Source: Ancistrus triradiatus
Taxonomy: Eukaryota; Chordata; Actinopteri; Siluriformes; Loricariidae
Direction of reading: 5' to 3'
Length of the DNA: 64,000 nt
NCBI GenBank assembly: GCA_025084515.1
Contig: JAJAGP010000428.1
Location: 319,135-383,134, forward strand
Shown: positions 32,943 to 47,100 of the stretch, piece after piece
How the letters are laid out: each line of letters opens with the position of its first letter
How positions within the stretch are numbered: position 1 is the first letter of the stretch
The notes under the pieces: generated by a model
Databases searched by the model: none
What the model saw: the letters and a program-made list of their open reading frames with translations, nothing else
What the model was told of the DNA's origin: nothing
Position numbers and translations under genes: made by a program

Positions 32943-35900
32943 ATGGCGGCGCTCATGAAGTTAATTTGCCTCGACCAGTTTCCAGCTCATTTGCATCCAT
33001 TACAGGCAGCAGTTAGCAAGTCAGAGTTTAATCGGATCTTTTGTAGCTGCACGAAACCCTCTTGTGCGCTGCTATTACGCTGCCGCGAAGCCCAGACGTC
33101 TGCAAAGTCGGATATTTTGGTTTGTGCCCGGATCACAGATGAGGAGGAGCTGCCATCCTGGGTTCACAGTAACAGCAGCAATCTGCTGGTGTATGTGAGC
33201 AAAACATTTCTCAGTCACTATGATCTTAATGACGAAATCTCAGGAACTGCACGGATCATGCAGCTTCTGCCTCTAAACAAAGTGGTTATTGGAGCTCGGA
33301 CCAAGCAGAGCTGCAGATGGGCTTCCTCAGATGAGTTCTCCAGCTTTCTGTTTGTTTTGTCGTCATGCCCTGAACACACACTGCTAGTGAGGACAGGAGG
33401 CTCTCTGATTTTACCCCCTCACCCATTGCTTGGTGAGAACGCCAAGTATCTGTCGGATTTGGTCGTGCTTGACTGTGCACCCCTCTCCCAGGGTTTGATC
33501 ACTGTAGACACCGCTGTGGTTGTGTCTGATTGCAGAGATCTTTTGCATGACCATGGCCCTATAGACTCACCAGGCAGCGCCATCACCCTCAGACCTTCCA
33601 GCGCATCTTTGTTTGTGTCTGATTTTGCTCACTATGCTAACAGTCTTGCTCCAGGAAGCTCCTTGTTGAGCAGCAGAGTTTTGCTCAGCTCAGGTTTTGC
33701 AGGTCTTCTTCAAGCTCTTGAGTGCAAGCTTGATGTCCAGGTAGTTGGGAACAGTGCCCAGCTTTCCAGGTTATCGAACTTTCTAATAAAAGTAGATCGA
33801 GACGCTCGGGTCGATGTGGACAGTGCTCTTTTTGTGAGCAGGAACCTGTTGTTGAAACTGGGGCTGTTCAATGGAGAGTGGGTCACAGCGTCGTTGTGCA
33901 GTCAAGCAAAGACGAACCGTTCCTCAGGAGCAGAAGGGTCACAAACTCTTTCGAAAAATGATGCCAGCTTCGTAGTTAAAGCGAAAAGAGATGGACAGCT
34001 GGTTAAAATAGTTGTGTTCAGTAACATGGACATCAGTGATACAGCAGGTTACATTTCACCTGTCCTGTGGTTCAACATGTCAAGTGGAGAAGCAGTGCCA
34101 GTTGGATGCAAAGCAATCAGAATAAAAGTAAGTACAGTTCCTGGGTTTATATATGTATTAACACACACGTGGTGCTTGAAAGTTTGTGAACCCTTTAGAA
34201 TTTTCTATATTTCTGCATAAATATGACCTAAAACATCATTATATTTTCACACAAGTCCTAAAATTAGATAAAGCAAACCCAGTTAGACAAATGAGACAAA
34301 AATATTATACTTGGTCATTTTTTTTTTTTTTTGAGGAAAATTATCCAATATTACATATTAGTGAGTGGCAAAAGTATGTGAACCTTTAGAATTAGTAGTT
34401 AAATTAGAGGTAGGTGTTTTCAAGCAATGGGCTGAATCAGGTGTGAGTGGGCACCCTGTTTTATTTAAAGAACAGGGATCAAAGTCTCTATCAAAGTCTG
34501 CTCTTTGTGGAGTGTATCATGGCACGAACAAAGGAGATTTCTGAGGAACTCAGAAAAACAATTATTGAGGCTCATCAGGCTGGAAAAGGTTTCAAAACCA
34601 TATCTAAAGAGTTTGGACTCCACCAATCCACAGTCAGACAGATTGTGTACAGATGGAGGAAATTCAAGACCATTGTTACCCTCCCCAGGAGTGGTCAACC
34701 AACAAAGATCACTCCAAGAGCACGGCGTGTAATAGTTGGTGAGGACACAAAGGACCCCAGGGTAACTTCTAAGCAACTGAAGGCCTCTCTCACATTGGCT
34801 AATGTTCATGTTCATGAGTCCACCATCAGAAGAACACTGAACAACAATGGTGTGCATGGTGGGGTTGCAAGGAGAAAGCCACTGCTCTCCAAAAAGAACA
34901 TTGCTACTCGTCTGCAGTTGAAAGATCACGTGGACAAGCCAGAAGGCTATTGGAGGAATGTTTTATGGATGGATGAGACCAAAATAGAACTTTTTGATAA
35001 AAAAAAAAAAAAGCGTTATGTTTGGAGAAAGGAAAACACTGCATTCCAGCATAAGAACCTTATCCCATCTGTGAAACTTGGTGGTGGTAGTATCATGGTT
35101 TGGGCCTGTTTTGCTGCATCTGGGCCTGGATGGCTTGCCATCATTGATGGAACAATGAATTCTTAATTATATCAGAGAATTCTAAAGGAAAATATCAGGA
35201 CATCTGTCCATGAACTGAATCTCAAGAGAAGGTGGGTCATGCAGCAAGACAACGACCCTAAGCACACAAGCCGTTCTACCAAAGAATGGTTAAAGAAGAA
35301 TAAGTTAATGTTTTGGAATGGCCAAGTCAAAAGTCCTGACTTTTAATCCAATGGAAATGCTGTGGAAGGACCTGAAGTGAGCAGCTAATGTAAGGAAATC
35401 CACCAACTCCCAGAGCTGAAGCTGTTTTCTGTACAGAGGAAATGGGCTAAAATTCCTCCAAGCCGGTGTGCAGGACTGATCAACAGTTTACAGGAAACGT
35501 TTAGCTGCAGTTTTGCTGCACAGGGGGTCACACCAGATACTGAAAGAAAAGGTTCACATACTTTTGCCACTCACTAATATGTAATATTGGATCATTTTCC
35601 TCAATAAATAAATGACCAAGTATAATATTTTTGTCTCATTTGTTTAGTGTCCTCCCACCTCAAAAACATGCTTGTTATTATAAATGCCCTGGTCATGATG
35701 GGATTACAAGTGCTTATATTGATTGGTTAAAGTACAAAACGTGACCTATTTGGACTCATTGGGCATTTTAATGTTTGAATGACACAAGGACTATACACTC
35801 ACTTGCCGCTTTATGTACAACTGCTTGTTAACGCAAATATCTAGTCAGCCAAGCACATGGCAGAAACTCGGTGCATTTTAGACAAAGCTCAGATCATCTC

Positions 35901-38900
35901 AAACTGGGTTCTTGAACAGGACAATGAATTCACAGTACTGAAATGGCCTCCACAGTAACCATGTCTTAGTCCAATAGAGCACCTATGACATGTGGTGGAA
36001 AGGGGGATTCACACATACACACTTGAACAGCTTATCAGACAAAGTGCTATCTTCATGGGCACTCAATTGACCAGTGCAGGCTTGTGTTTACCTAAACTTG
36101 CATAACCTTTAATTAGTCAACATGGCTGCCAGTGATACAAAAAACTTTTTTGGCACACCCTGTGTACATGGTATACAGAACAGACTGTGCAACATTTGCG
36201 TTTAGTCATTTAGCTGTCACTGTTATCCAGAGAAACTTACAATTGATACAATTGTACAATCCATGCAGTTGAGTGTTAAGGGCCTGGCTCAAGGAGTGGC
36301 AGCTTGGCAGAGTTGGGATTTGAACCCACAGTCCAGTACCTTAACCGCTGTGCCACCGCAGTCCAGTGTAGTGGAGAACCGAGGGTTATTTTCTTTGTTT
36401 AATTATTATTTAATGTCACTTCAGCTTCAATCTCTGTTCATGCCATGAGCGAAGTTACATCGATACCAGTTGGACACATTCACACTGGGCCAATTTAGAG
36501 CAACCAATTAACCTTACCCATGTCTTTATAATGTTGGCGGAAACCGGAGTACCTACGCAGGCACAAGGAATATGTGCAAACTCTACACAGGTGGGACTGT
36601 GAGGCAACAGTGCTGGGAACCCAAGAAAATAATTTTCCCTATTTCTTTCAGCGATGGAACAAGACACCATCAGAAACAGCTTCCAAATTGTCTGCCAGTG
36701 CATGTTGCTCTGTTGCACCTCCATACGCTAAAGAACTACATATCGAAGCCATCATATCTCCGGACTACAACTCCCATGGACCGTTTGACACCATTCTGTT
36801 CAAGCACTTCAGCACACCCAGGTAACTGAGTGTGTGTTTGACAGGTGGTGCTCTGGTTATGTGTCTTGGACCTGTATCTGACGTTTCCCTCTCATTTGTG
36901 TTTCAGACTTGTCCAGCAGGGATGTATTCTGAGTATCCCAACCCGAGGGCACCCTGAATTTTTGGAGAGCAACTCTGAAGAAGTCACAAGGTGTGTCATT
37001 CTTAGTTTGTTGTAGCTTAGTGAGATGTCTTTATATGGTTTCATGATTAAAGGCATAATCAGTGAGTAGCTTGTACGCTTTGCAGCCTCTTCAACTGATG
37101 TGTACAGTTAAGTGGAAGCTCACTGAATAGCATGTATACTGTATATGCAGTACTATGCAAAAGTCTTAGACCACCATTAGATTAGATGTACCATTATTTA
37201 GCAGTGGTATAATGAGCTTAAGTCTATAATTATTCCTCAGTGTCTTATTAGAATACAACCAAAAAATACAGGAAATTTGTATGCAGTATTAAAAAATCAG
37301 TCTGACCTCCTCTTACACTTGAGTAATAGAACCATCTGGAGCTTGATTAGGAATGCTCTTTTGGGAAGGGTAGCAGCCAAGAAATCACTTTTTTGAACAG
37401 GGTGAAAAGGCTACGATAAAGCTCACAACGATTAAAATGAACATCAGTGGAAAGAATATTATGGAGTGACGAATCCAAGTTTGTAATATTTGGGTCAGGA
37501 ATATGTTATATAGGACCATCGTGATATCTAAAACAACAAATCTAATGGTGGCTGAAGACTTTTGCACAGTACCTTGACAAGTGGCATGTATCACACAAAT
37601 TTACAGAACATTCTTGTAGACCTAGAAAAGAGTTGAGAGTGGAAAAATATTAATTCAAAATTCATCCAGATTTATTTATTATCCAATGTCACCAACTGTA
37701 ATTAATTACCTGTAGCATGAACAATGGGTTTAGAGGTCATATGCTTTGGAAAGTGGCCCAGTGGTTGAACTTATGCCCAATTCTTCATGTTGGCAGCACC
37801 TCAGTCTTACCCTAGATCCCCACGCGCCCTTCGCTCCTGCAGACAGGCCAGTTATGTCTGCAGAGTGCCTGGCCAGGTGTCTGTGTTTATGGGCTGGTGT
37901 GTTTGACTTCCCCAGCACTCTTGTAGTACATGTTCTGTAAGTCAAACCAATACCTCCAGGTTTATACCCCCAAAAAAAGGTCATGTCAAGCTAATTTGCA
38001 ACTATGTGAAAGGTGCGAATTGCTATTTTGGCAAAGAAAGATGTAGGAACCCTAATAACAGGACTAATCACAGGTGTGATACTTATTTATTTGCTTTATT
38101 TTCATATTTTGTCCTGACATTTTCCTGGCCTAAGTTGCAGACCTCTGCCATCTTTCCCTGGAGAACACAGTCAGCATATGTACGGTCCATTGCAGGGTCG
38201 GGCGTGGTCACTGATGCAGCCCAGGGGATGACCTCCCTTCTTTCAGACACAGCCATTCATGTCTGCATGTGATGCCAGACCTGGCCAGAAGGCACCACTG
38301 GGACTCGAATCCAGATCACTGCTCCACGTTTGATGTGCTACAGTCGGGCAAAAAAGTATTTAGTCAGCCAATGATTGTCAAGTTCTCCTACTTAGAAAGA
38401 TGAGAGAGGTCTGTAGTTTTCATCATAGGTACACTTCAACTGTGGGAGACAAAATGAGAAAAAAATCCAGGAAATCACGTTGTAGGCATTTAATAGTAAA
38501 TCATGGTGGAAAATAAGTATTTGGTCAATAACAAATTTTTGTTAGCAATCTTTTTTGCCCCACTGTATATTTTAATATTCATGTCTATAATTCTGTGTTG
38601 TAATTTGCAGGTGGCCAGTGCTGTATTTTAAAGTGAAGCAGGTGAACGGAGTATCTGATGAGGAAGATGACATGGAGTCGTATCTAGCTGACACAGACCA
38701 CACCTCTTTGTACATGGTGAGACTGAGCTGTAAGGCAAATGAACACACATGCGCATGTAATGCACCAGCTATACACAATCTGTTTCATATTACCCCATTT
38801 TAAGCTTCAGTATTGGTCAACAACCAATAGTGATCCAGTCCTGACATCCTCACATAGGTCCTTAGAGGTCTGTTTTTTTTTTTTAATGCTTTTGATTTTA

Positions 38901-41900
38901 CAACCCCAAATCAGAAAAAGTTTGGGACAGTATGGAAAATGCATATAAAAAACAGTGTTTCTTACATTTCCTTTTGACTTTTTCATTGCAGGTGGTATGA
39001 ACCAGAGATATTTCATGTTTTTTCTGGTCAACTTCATTTGCTAATAATTATCCATTCCTGCATTTCAGGTCTGCAACACATTCCCAAAAAAGTTTTAAGT
39101 GGCATTTGTGAATGTAAGTCCATATTGTAGTGCTTGACGAAGGTTTGCCAAAGAAATCCCTTGCCCATGTGGTTCTACCAGCTCTTTTTGAATGGCGTTT
39201 TTTGGTGCAGTGATGCCGTCTGAGGGAATGAAGATCACGGACGTTCAAGCTTGTACCCTTGGCCTTTATGCACTGAAACTCCTCCAGATTCCTTGAATTG
39301 TTCAATGATGAGATTCACTTTAGAGAGAGAATTATGCAAATCCCTTGCAATCTTTCTTTGGAGTACATTATCTCACTCTTCCTTGACAAACTGGAGATCC
39401 TCTGGCTATCTTTGCTCATCAAAGACTCAGGCTTTCCTGGATGCTACTTTTATACCAAATCATGATTATAATCACCTGCTGACATGACCTGTTTGAAGTC
39501 ACAACACTATTTAGATTTTTTTAAATTCATGACATGGTCCAAGCTTGTTTTTGGAATGTGTTGCAGACCTGAAATGCAGGAATGGATGTTTATTAACAAA
39601 TGAAATGTATTTGCCCAGACAAAGCATGAAGTATCTTAGGTTCATGCTGTCTGCAAAGAAATAAATGTCAAAGGAAATGTAAGACTATTTTGTTCTTATA
39701 TGCATTTTCCATACTGTCCCAACGTTTTTGTATAAAACCTTTAAAATAGTTGATCATGCAAGTATCTGGTATCAGTTTAGTTCATTCCAACATCTGTTAT
39801 GTCCTAATTTGTATTTGTTACTCAAAACGTGTCCTTTTTTAATATATCGGCTTTACTCAGAGAGGCTGCACCAACAACCTGGCACCGTGTTCCGTCTCTG
39901 AGACCGGTTCCTCGTTCTGGATGAACCTCTCCCCTCCTGGACTCTTCAGCACCGTAGACAAACTGGTCACCATGATACAGCCACATCTTTCTGAGAGGTG
40001 TACTTATTTGAATAGTGGCTTATAAAAGTGACTTTGTTCTCTTATTTCATTAGAGATTTACTGGAGTGTTTAGACGTTATAGTGATTTTTCTTGGTTGGT
40101 TTTTTCCTGCATGTGAAAGATGTGTCACATTAAAGCGACCCTGCTCTGTTCTCCTCATGGGTCCTGATGGGAGTGGGAAAGTCACAGCTGTTAAAGCGGC
40201 TTGCCGACGGCTTCATTTACATCTGATGAAGGTCTGTGTTAAAATTTTAGTTTTTTTAACCCAGCAATACTCATGTATTGGGCACGGGCTTTATCCGTGT
40301 GGCATTTGTACTGGGCATATTTATCTGTGGTGGGTTTAACCCAGTAGTGTTTGAGTACTGGGAATAGGTTTTGTCTGTGTTTGATATTATGCAACGATTC
40401 ATCAAGGTCTGTGTGCAGGTTTTAATCCAATGGTTGTTTATTAAGGATTTCATTGTGTCTCTTTTGAGTTGTGATTAGTGGTCTGGTCAGCATTTATTTT
40501 AATATACATTTTATGTTTCATCAGTCCAGCACAGTATAGGTTCTACTGAAATTATTCTACATGGTGTGGAATGACTTAATATTACAGATTAGAGCGATTG
40601 AAGGTCTTTAATACTATATTATACCACAGTTAGTTCCGACCCCGCAATCTGATTGGCTGAGAGACGATTTTCCCGTGACTTTATTGACGATAAAGGCACT
40701 CTGACCGAAGCTCTATAAGTACATAACATAACGTTCGACCTGACCTAAATAAGAGTTTCAGTTTTTATAAGAATGTTTTTGTTAAAAGAGCAACCAAATG
40801 TTCTTGCATTCCTACAATGTAAGTATTGTAGTCAACATTCAGTCTTCATAAAGATAGAACTCCACACACAGCTTATTACAGTGCCTGGGGGCAGCAAAGT
40901 GTTAGAGTTAGGGTTTATATTTTGTGCCTGTGTGCAGGTGGACTGTGTAACCCTGTGTGCAGACACTGCAGCTGCCTGTGAGTCCAAGATGAAGGCCGTC
41001 TTCCAGAGAGCTGAGCTCCATCATCCCTGTGTGCTTCTGCTCAGGAACTTGCAGTTACTCGGCCAGCGGCGAGACGGCACTGACACGGACTCGAGAGTGA
41101 TTTGTGCCCTTTGCCAGCTCATAGCCGATGCCCACTCGCGGTAAAGTAACAAATAATATATTTAATATCATGAAATACTTTTATAGGAAAGCACAATTTA
41201 AACTACAGAGTGACAGATTTAGTGACAGTTTTTGTTTTATTACTTTCTATATACTGTATAGTAGATCTGTGACAATAGATCTGCGACTCGGTCCGCTCAA
41301 ATTCTTTCTCACTTTTATGCAAATGAGTATGATGCGGTAGAAGCGATGAATATCAGTATTTAATATATATTTAATTTGTAATATCAGTTTTCACAGACCT
41401 GTCATATTTCACAAGTGGCATCAGCACTATTTATTGCATAAACAAAACGTCTTTGAACTGCTGTTAAAACTTGCATGTGCTAATAATAGGTTTTATTAGG
41501 ACATTTTAAATACAGCTTCCGAGTTTAGTCTGTTATTTCTATGGCGGTGATAGTAGACAGAAATTGCGAGTCCTAGCAGTGGTAAATAACAGCAATTGAT
41601 ACAGTCTTACAATCCAAGTAGTTGTGGGTTAAGGGCCTTGCTCAAGGACCCAACAGTGGCAGCTTGGCAGAGGTGGGATTTGAACCCTGGACCTTTTGGT
41701 CCATAGTCCAGTACCTTACCCGCTAGGCTACTACAGTCCCAGGATTTCTTAATCTGATCCTAGATCAGAGTGTGCTGTTTACGTGATCACTTGAATAATT
41801 GTTTAACTGCAGAAATCTGATTATGAATGGGTTATTCAGTGCATGTAAACACACTCGCTGTTTGTCTTCTCTCTCATTAGTGTGGTAGTAGTGGGATGTG

Positions 41901-44148
41901 TGAGAAGTCAGAGGGATTTGTCCTCGGATGTGATGCCAGCTTTTGTGCACCAGGTGGTGCTAGAGAGTCCTTCAGAGGAACAGCGGAGAGGCATGCTGGC
42001 CAGCCTCAGTGCAGATCTTCCTCTGGGGAAAGATGTCAATCTGAGCAAGCTCGCTAAACAGACAGCGGTGAGGAGGTCATGTGGAGTTCATACACACGTA
42101 CAGTCTTCCACGCTTAAATGACACGTTTGGTTGATTTTCGGAACTGAAAGGAGGTTGTGAAAATCAAGCAAACATTTAACCAGAGGTGCCAATACTTTTG
42201 TGTAAGGCTAGATGTGGGTTCCATTTTAATATCCTCTCGGGCTTCTCTAATATCTGGTTCTGTCTCTAGGGTTTCATTTTGGGAGATTTGTGCGCTTTAC
42301 TCACCAGTGCTGGTAAAGCTGCTCACCGGCGGCTGCTGCAGACTTGGTGAGCGGTTCAGGTCTTTGTTCTTCAAACATGGTTTGGCAGATAATCAAATGT
42401 ACAGTTTTTGTTGTATACAAATGTAGATGATTAACCAATAAAATTATGCCTGCTATTGTAAAAATGTTTCTTTAAAATGATTGTGGAATAATATATTGTA
42501 GTTTGGGGGTATATAGAAAAATATGTCTATATACACGAGGCAGCCATTACAATTAAAACCTACCTAATATTGTGTGGGTCCCCCTCGTGCTACCAGTACA
42601 TACACACAGTGGTGTGAAAAAGTGTTTGCCCCCTTCCTGATTTCCTATTTTTTTGCATGTTTGTCACACTTAAGTGTTTCGGAACATCAAACCCATTTAA
42701 ATATTAGTCAAAGACAACACAAGTAAACACAAAATGCAGTTTTTAAATGAAGTTGTTTATTATTAAGGGAGAAAAAAATCCAAATCTACATGGCCCTACA
42801 TGAAGAAGTGATTGCCCCTAAACCTAATAACTGGTTGGGTCACCCTTAGAAGCAACAACTGCAACCAAGCGTTATCTGCAACCATATCTTGCAATAAGTC
42901 TTTTACAGCGTTGTGGAGACGTTTTGGCCACTCATCTTTGCAGAATTGTTGTAATTCAGCCTCATTGGAGGATTTTGGAGCATGAACGGCCTTTTTGAGG
43001 TCATGCCACAGCATCTCAATGGGATTCAGGTCAGGACTTTGACTAGGCCACTCCAAAGTCTTCATTTTGTTTTTCTTCAGCCATTCAGATGGAATTGCTG
43101 GTGTGTTTTGGATCATTGTCCTGCTGCAGAACCCAAGTTCATTTCAGCTTGAGGCCATGAACAGATGGCCGAACATTCTCCTTCAGGATTTTTTGGTAGA
43201 CAGCAGAATTCATAGTTCCATTTATCACAGCAAGTCTTCCAGGTCCTAAAGCAGCAAAACAGCCCCAGACCATCACACTACCACCACCATATTTTACTGC
43301 TGCTATAATGTTCTTTTTCTGAAATGCTGTGTTACTTTTACTCCTGATGTAATGGGACACACCTTCCAAAGTGTTCAACTTTTGTCTCGTCAGTCCACAG
43401 AATGTTTTCCGAAAAGTCTTGGTGGTCATCTTTTTGCATAACAGTGGTTGTCATCTTGGAACTCTGTCATGCAGGCCATTTTTGCCAAGTCTCTCTCTTA
43501 TGGTGGAGGCATGAACACTGACCTTAACTGAGGCAAGTGAGGCCTGCAGTTCTTTGGATGTTGTTGTGGGGTCTTTTGTGACCTCTTGGATGAGTCGTCG
43601 CTGCGCTCTTGGGGTAATTTTGGTCAGCCGGTCACTCCTGGGAAGGTTCACCACTGTTCCATGTCTTCGCCATTTGTGGATAATGGCTCTCACTGTGGTT
43701 CGCTGGAGTCCCAAAGCTTTAGAAACGTCTTTATAACCCTTTCCAGACTGATAGATCTCAGTTACTTTCTTTCTCAATTGTTTCTGAATTTCTTTGGATC
43801 TCGGCATGATGTGTAGCTTTTAAGGATCTTTTGGTGTACTTCACTTTGTCAGGCAGATCCTATTTAAGTGATGTCCTGATTGAGAACAGGTGTGGCAATA
43901 ATCAGGCTAGAGACAGTGAACTCATGTGTGATAAACCATAGTAAAGTCATGTTTTTCACACAGGGCCATGTAGGTTTGGATTTTTTTCTCTTTTAATAAT
44001 AAACCCCTTCATTTAAAAACTGCATTTTGTGTTAACTTGTGTTGTCTTTGACTAACATTTAAATTGGTTTGATGTTCTGAAACATTTAAGTGTGACAAAT
44101 ATGCAAAAAAATAGGAAATCAGGAAGGGGGCAAACAGTTTTTCACACC

Positions 44149-44188
<40 letters not shown>

Positions 44189-47100
44189 GTAAGTACAGAA
44201 CGGTCTGAAAGTGATAGCAGCTGAGGCTTTTCTTTCGTATTTCTTTTCACATTGTAGCTATCCACATGGGGCCAGTGCTCAGGAGGAGGAGGACTTGTGT
44301 ATCTTTGGTGTGACCATCATGGCTGCAGATTTCACCACAGCACTGGAGGCCCTGCAGGAAGCTCACTCTCATGCCATCGGAGCACCAAAGGTAGGGCTGT
44401 TTCGACAAATTTCCCAGGGGCACATTCTCCTCTGGTGTGCCTTTTTTTTGCATTTTAAAAATACATTTGTGCTCAACATTATTGGCAGTCCTGAATATTT
44501 ACAAACACCATGTAAAATATCTCCTTGAATAAAGTGTTTAGCTAAACTGCTTAAACCCATGTTTTATACAGACAATATAAAATCCAGTCACAAAAAAGCA
44601 TGAAGAGTTTTGAAAATGACAGGATGTAATAGGAATTGTCCATAAGAAAAAACTGATTTAGGGCTTCCATTATCCAAATGTGTGTATTATCCGAGAAATT
44701 TCCAGGGATGCCGTACATGTGGATAATGGGGTTAGACTGTTCTTTGGGAAAAGTACAATTCTGTAACTCAAACTAATGCTGTAGATCTCCTGTTCAGGGC
44801 TTAAAGTTTGCTGTTTGTGAATGGCAGATACCGTCTGTTAGATGGCAGGATGTGGGCGGTCTGCAGCAAGTGAAGAAAGAAATTCTTGACACCATCCAGC
44901 TCCCTTTGGAGCATCCAGAGCTGCTCTCACTAGGGCTGAGGCGCTCAGGACTGCTGCTCTACGGTCCTCCAGGCACTGGCAAGACACTGCTGGCCAAAGC
45001 TGTGGCCACGGAGTGCTCAATGACCTTCCTCAGGTAGAATACAGTGTGTGATTTTTGCATAACTTTTCTTTTTTAAAATCTTCATCAAGGGTGTTTGTAA
45101 TTTTGGAGCCGACTGTTAGACATGTTTGTAAATTATTGGAAAAATAATGCATGTCTAATAGGGATTATAGATGGTCCTGTGGTTTAAAATGCAGGTACGT
45201 TTAACGACTGCATTACATCTGTAAAAGAGGTCGTTGATTGAAATGGTTTTTGACTGAACATTACCATAGTCATATACAGTGAGGCAAAAAAAGTATTTAG
45301 TCAGCCACTGATTGTGCAAGTTCTCCTACTTAGAAAGATGAGAGAGGTCTGTAATTTTCATCATAGGTACACTTCAACTATGAGAGACAAAATGAGAAAA
45401 AACATCCAGGAAATCACATTGTAGGATGTTTAAAGGATTTAATTGTAAATTATGGTGGAAATAAGTATTTGGTCAGTAACAAAAGTTCAACTCAATACTT
45501 TGTAACATAACCTTTGTTGGCAATGACAGCAGTCAAACGTTCCCTGTAAGTCTTCACCAGGTTGGCACACACTGTAGCTGGTATTTTGGCCCATTCCTCC
45601 ATGCAGATCTCCTCTAGAGCAGTGATGTTTTGGGGCAACACGGACTTTCAACTCCCTCCACACATTTTCTATGGGGTTGAGGTCTGGAGACTGGCTAGGC
45701 CACTCCAGGACCTTGAAATGGTTTTTACGGAGCAACTCCTTCGTTGCCCGAGTGGAGTTTGGGATCATTGTTGTGCTGGAAGACCCAGCCATGTTCCATC
45801 TTCAATGCTCTCACTGATGGAAGGAGGTTTTGGCTTAAAATCTCACGATACATGGCCCCATTCATTCTTCAGTCCCTGTCCCCTTTGCAGAAAAACAGCT
45901 CCAAAGCATGATGTTCCCACCCCCATGCTTCACAGTAGGTATGGTGTTCTTGGGATGCAACTCAGCATTCTTCTTCCTCCAAACACGACAAGTTGAGTTT
46001 TTACCAAAAAGTTCTGATATTATACCACATGATATTCTCCCAATCCTCTTCTGGATCATCCATATGCTGCTCCTGCAAACTTCAGACAGGCCTGGATATG
46101 TACTGGCTTAAGCAGGGGGACACACCTGGCACTGCAGGATCTGAGTCCCTCTCGGCGTAGTGTGTTACTGATGGTAGCCTTTGTTATTTTGGTCCCAGCT
46201 CTCTGCAGTTCATTCATCAGGTCCCTCCGTGTAGTTCTGGGATTTTTGCTCACTGTTCTCAAGATAATTCTAACCCCACGGGATGAGATCTTGCGTGGAG
46301 GTCTACAATTTTCTTTCTGGTGTCCTTCGACAGCTCTTTGGTCTTGCCCATGGTTGAGTTTGGAGTCTGAGTGTTTGAGGCAATGGACAGGTGTCTTTTA
46401 TACAGATAACGAGGTCAAACAGGTGCCATTAATACAGGTAACGAGTGGAGGACAAAAGAGCTGCTTAAAGAAGAAGTTGGAGGTCTGTGAGAACCAGAAA
46501 TCTTGCTTGTTTGTGGGTGACCAAATACTTATTTTCCACCATGATTTACAATTGACAATTCTACAATGTGGATTTTTTTTTCTCATTTTGTTGAAGTGTA
46601 CCTATTATGAAAATTACAAGACCTCTCTCATCTTTCTAAGTAGGAGAACTTGCACAATCAGTGGCTGACTAAATCCTTTTTTGCCCCACTGTATTTTTGA
46701 GGCTTCACAGTGTCCCAATCCATGTTTCTCAAAGATCCATTTCTAAAATGTTTGCTTTTAATTCTAGTGTTAAAGGTCCAGAGCTGATTAACATGTATGT
46801 TGGACAGAGTGAAGAGAACATCAGAGAGGGTAAGAAGCCGTTTAGAGAAAGTTTCTCATTACCATAGCTAAAGTTCCATTAAAAATAGTTTATGGTATTT
46901 TATCCCCTGTATCTGTTAAGTCTTCCGCAAAGCGAGGAGCGCAGCTCCCTGCATCATCTTCTTCGATGAGCTGGACTCTTTGGCTCCGAACCGTGGTCGC
47001 AGTGGAGACTCAGGAGGAGTGATGGACAGGTCGGTTACTAGAAGACCATTACACTAATGCAACGCAACACACACTTCAAAGCTTGAACACTGGAGGCAAT

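Larger units (their letters stand above)
34128..36651 (+). other. PEX6: PEX6 intron 1
   Basis: 2.5 kb, containing Tc1-A copy 3 (34166-35646), a Tc1-D fragment (35795-36005), a Rep1 copy (36190-36365) and a reverse Rep2 piece (36455-36610). Little unique sequence remains. Confidence 0.8.

Noticed and set aside
33286..33480. 64-codon minus-strand frame
   Set aside because: Antisense to PEX6 exon 1.
45277..46691. Intact transposase gene in lineage C
   Set aside because: The three catalytic regions lie in different frames with stops between them.
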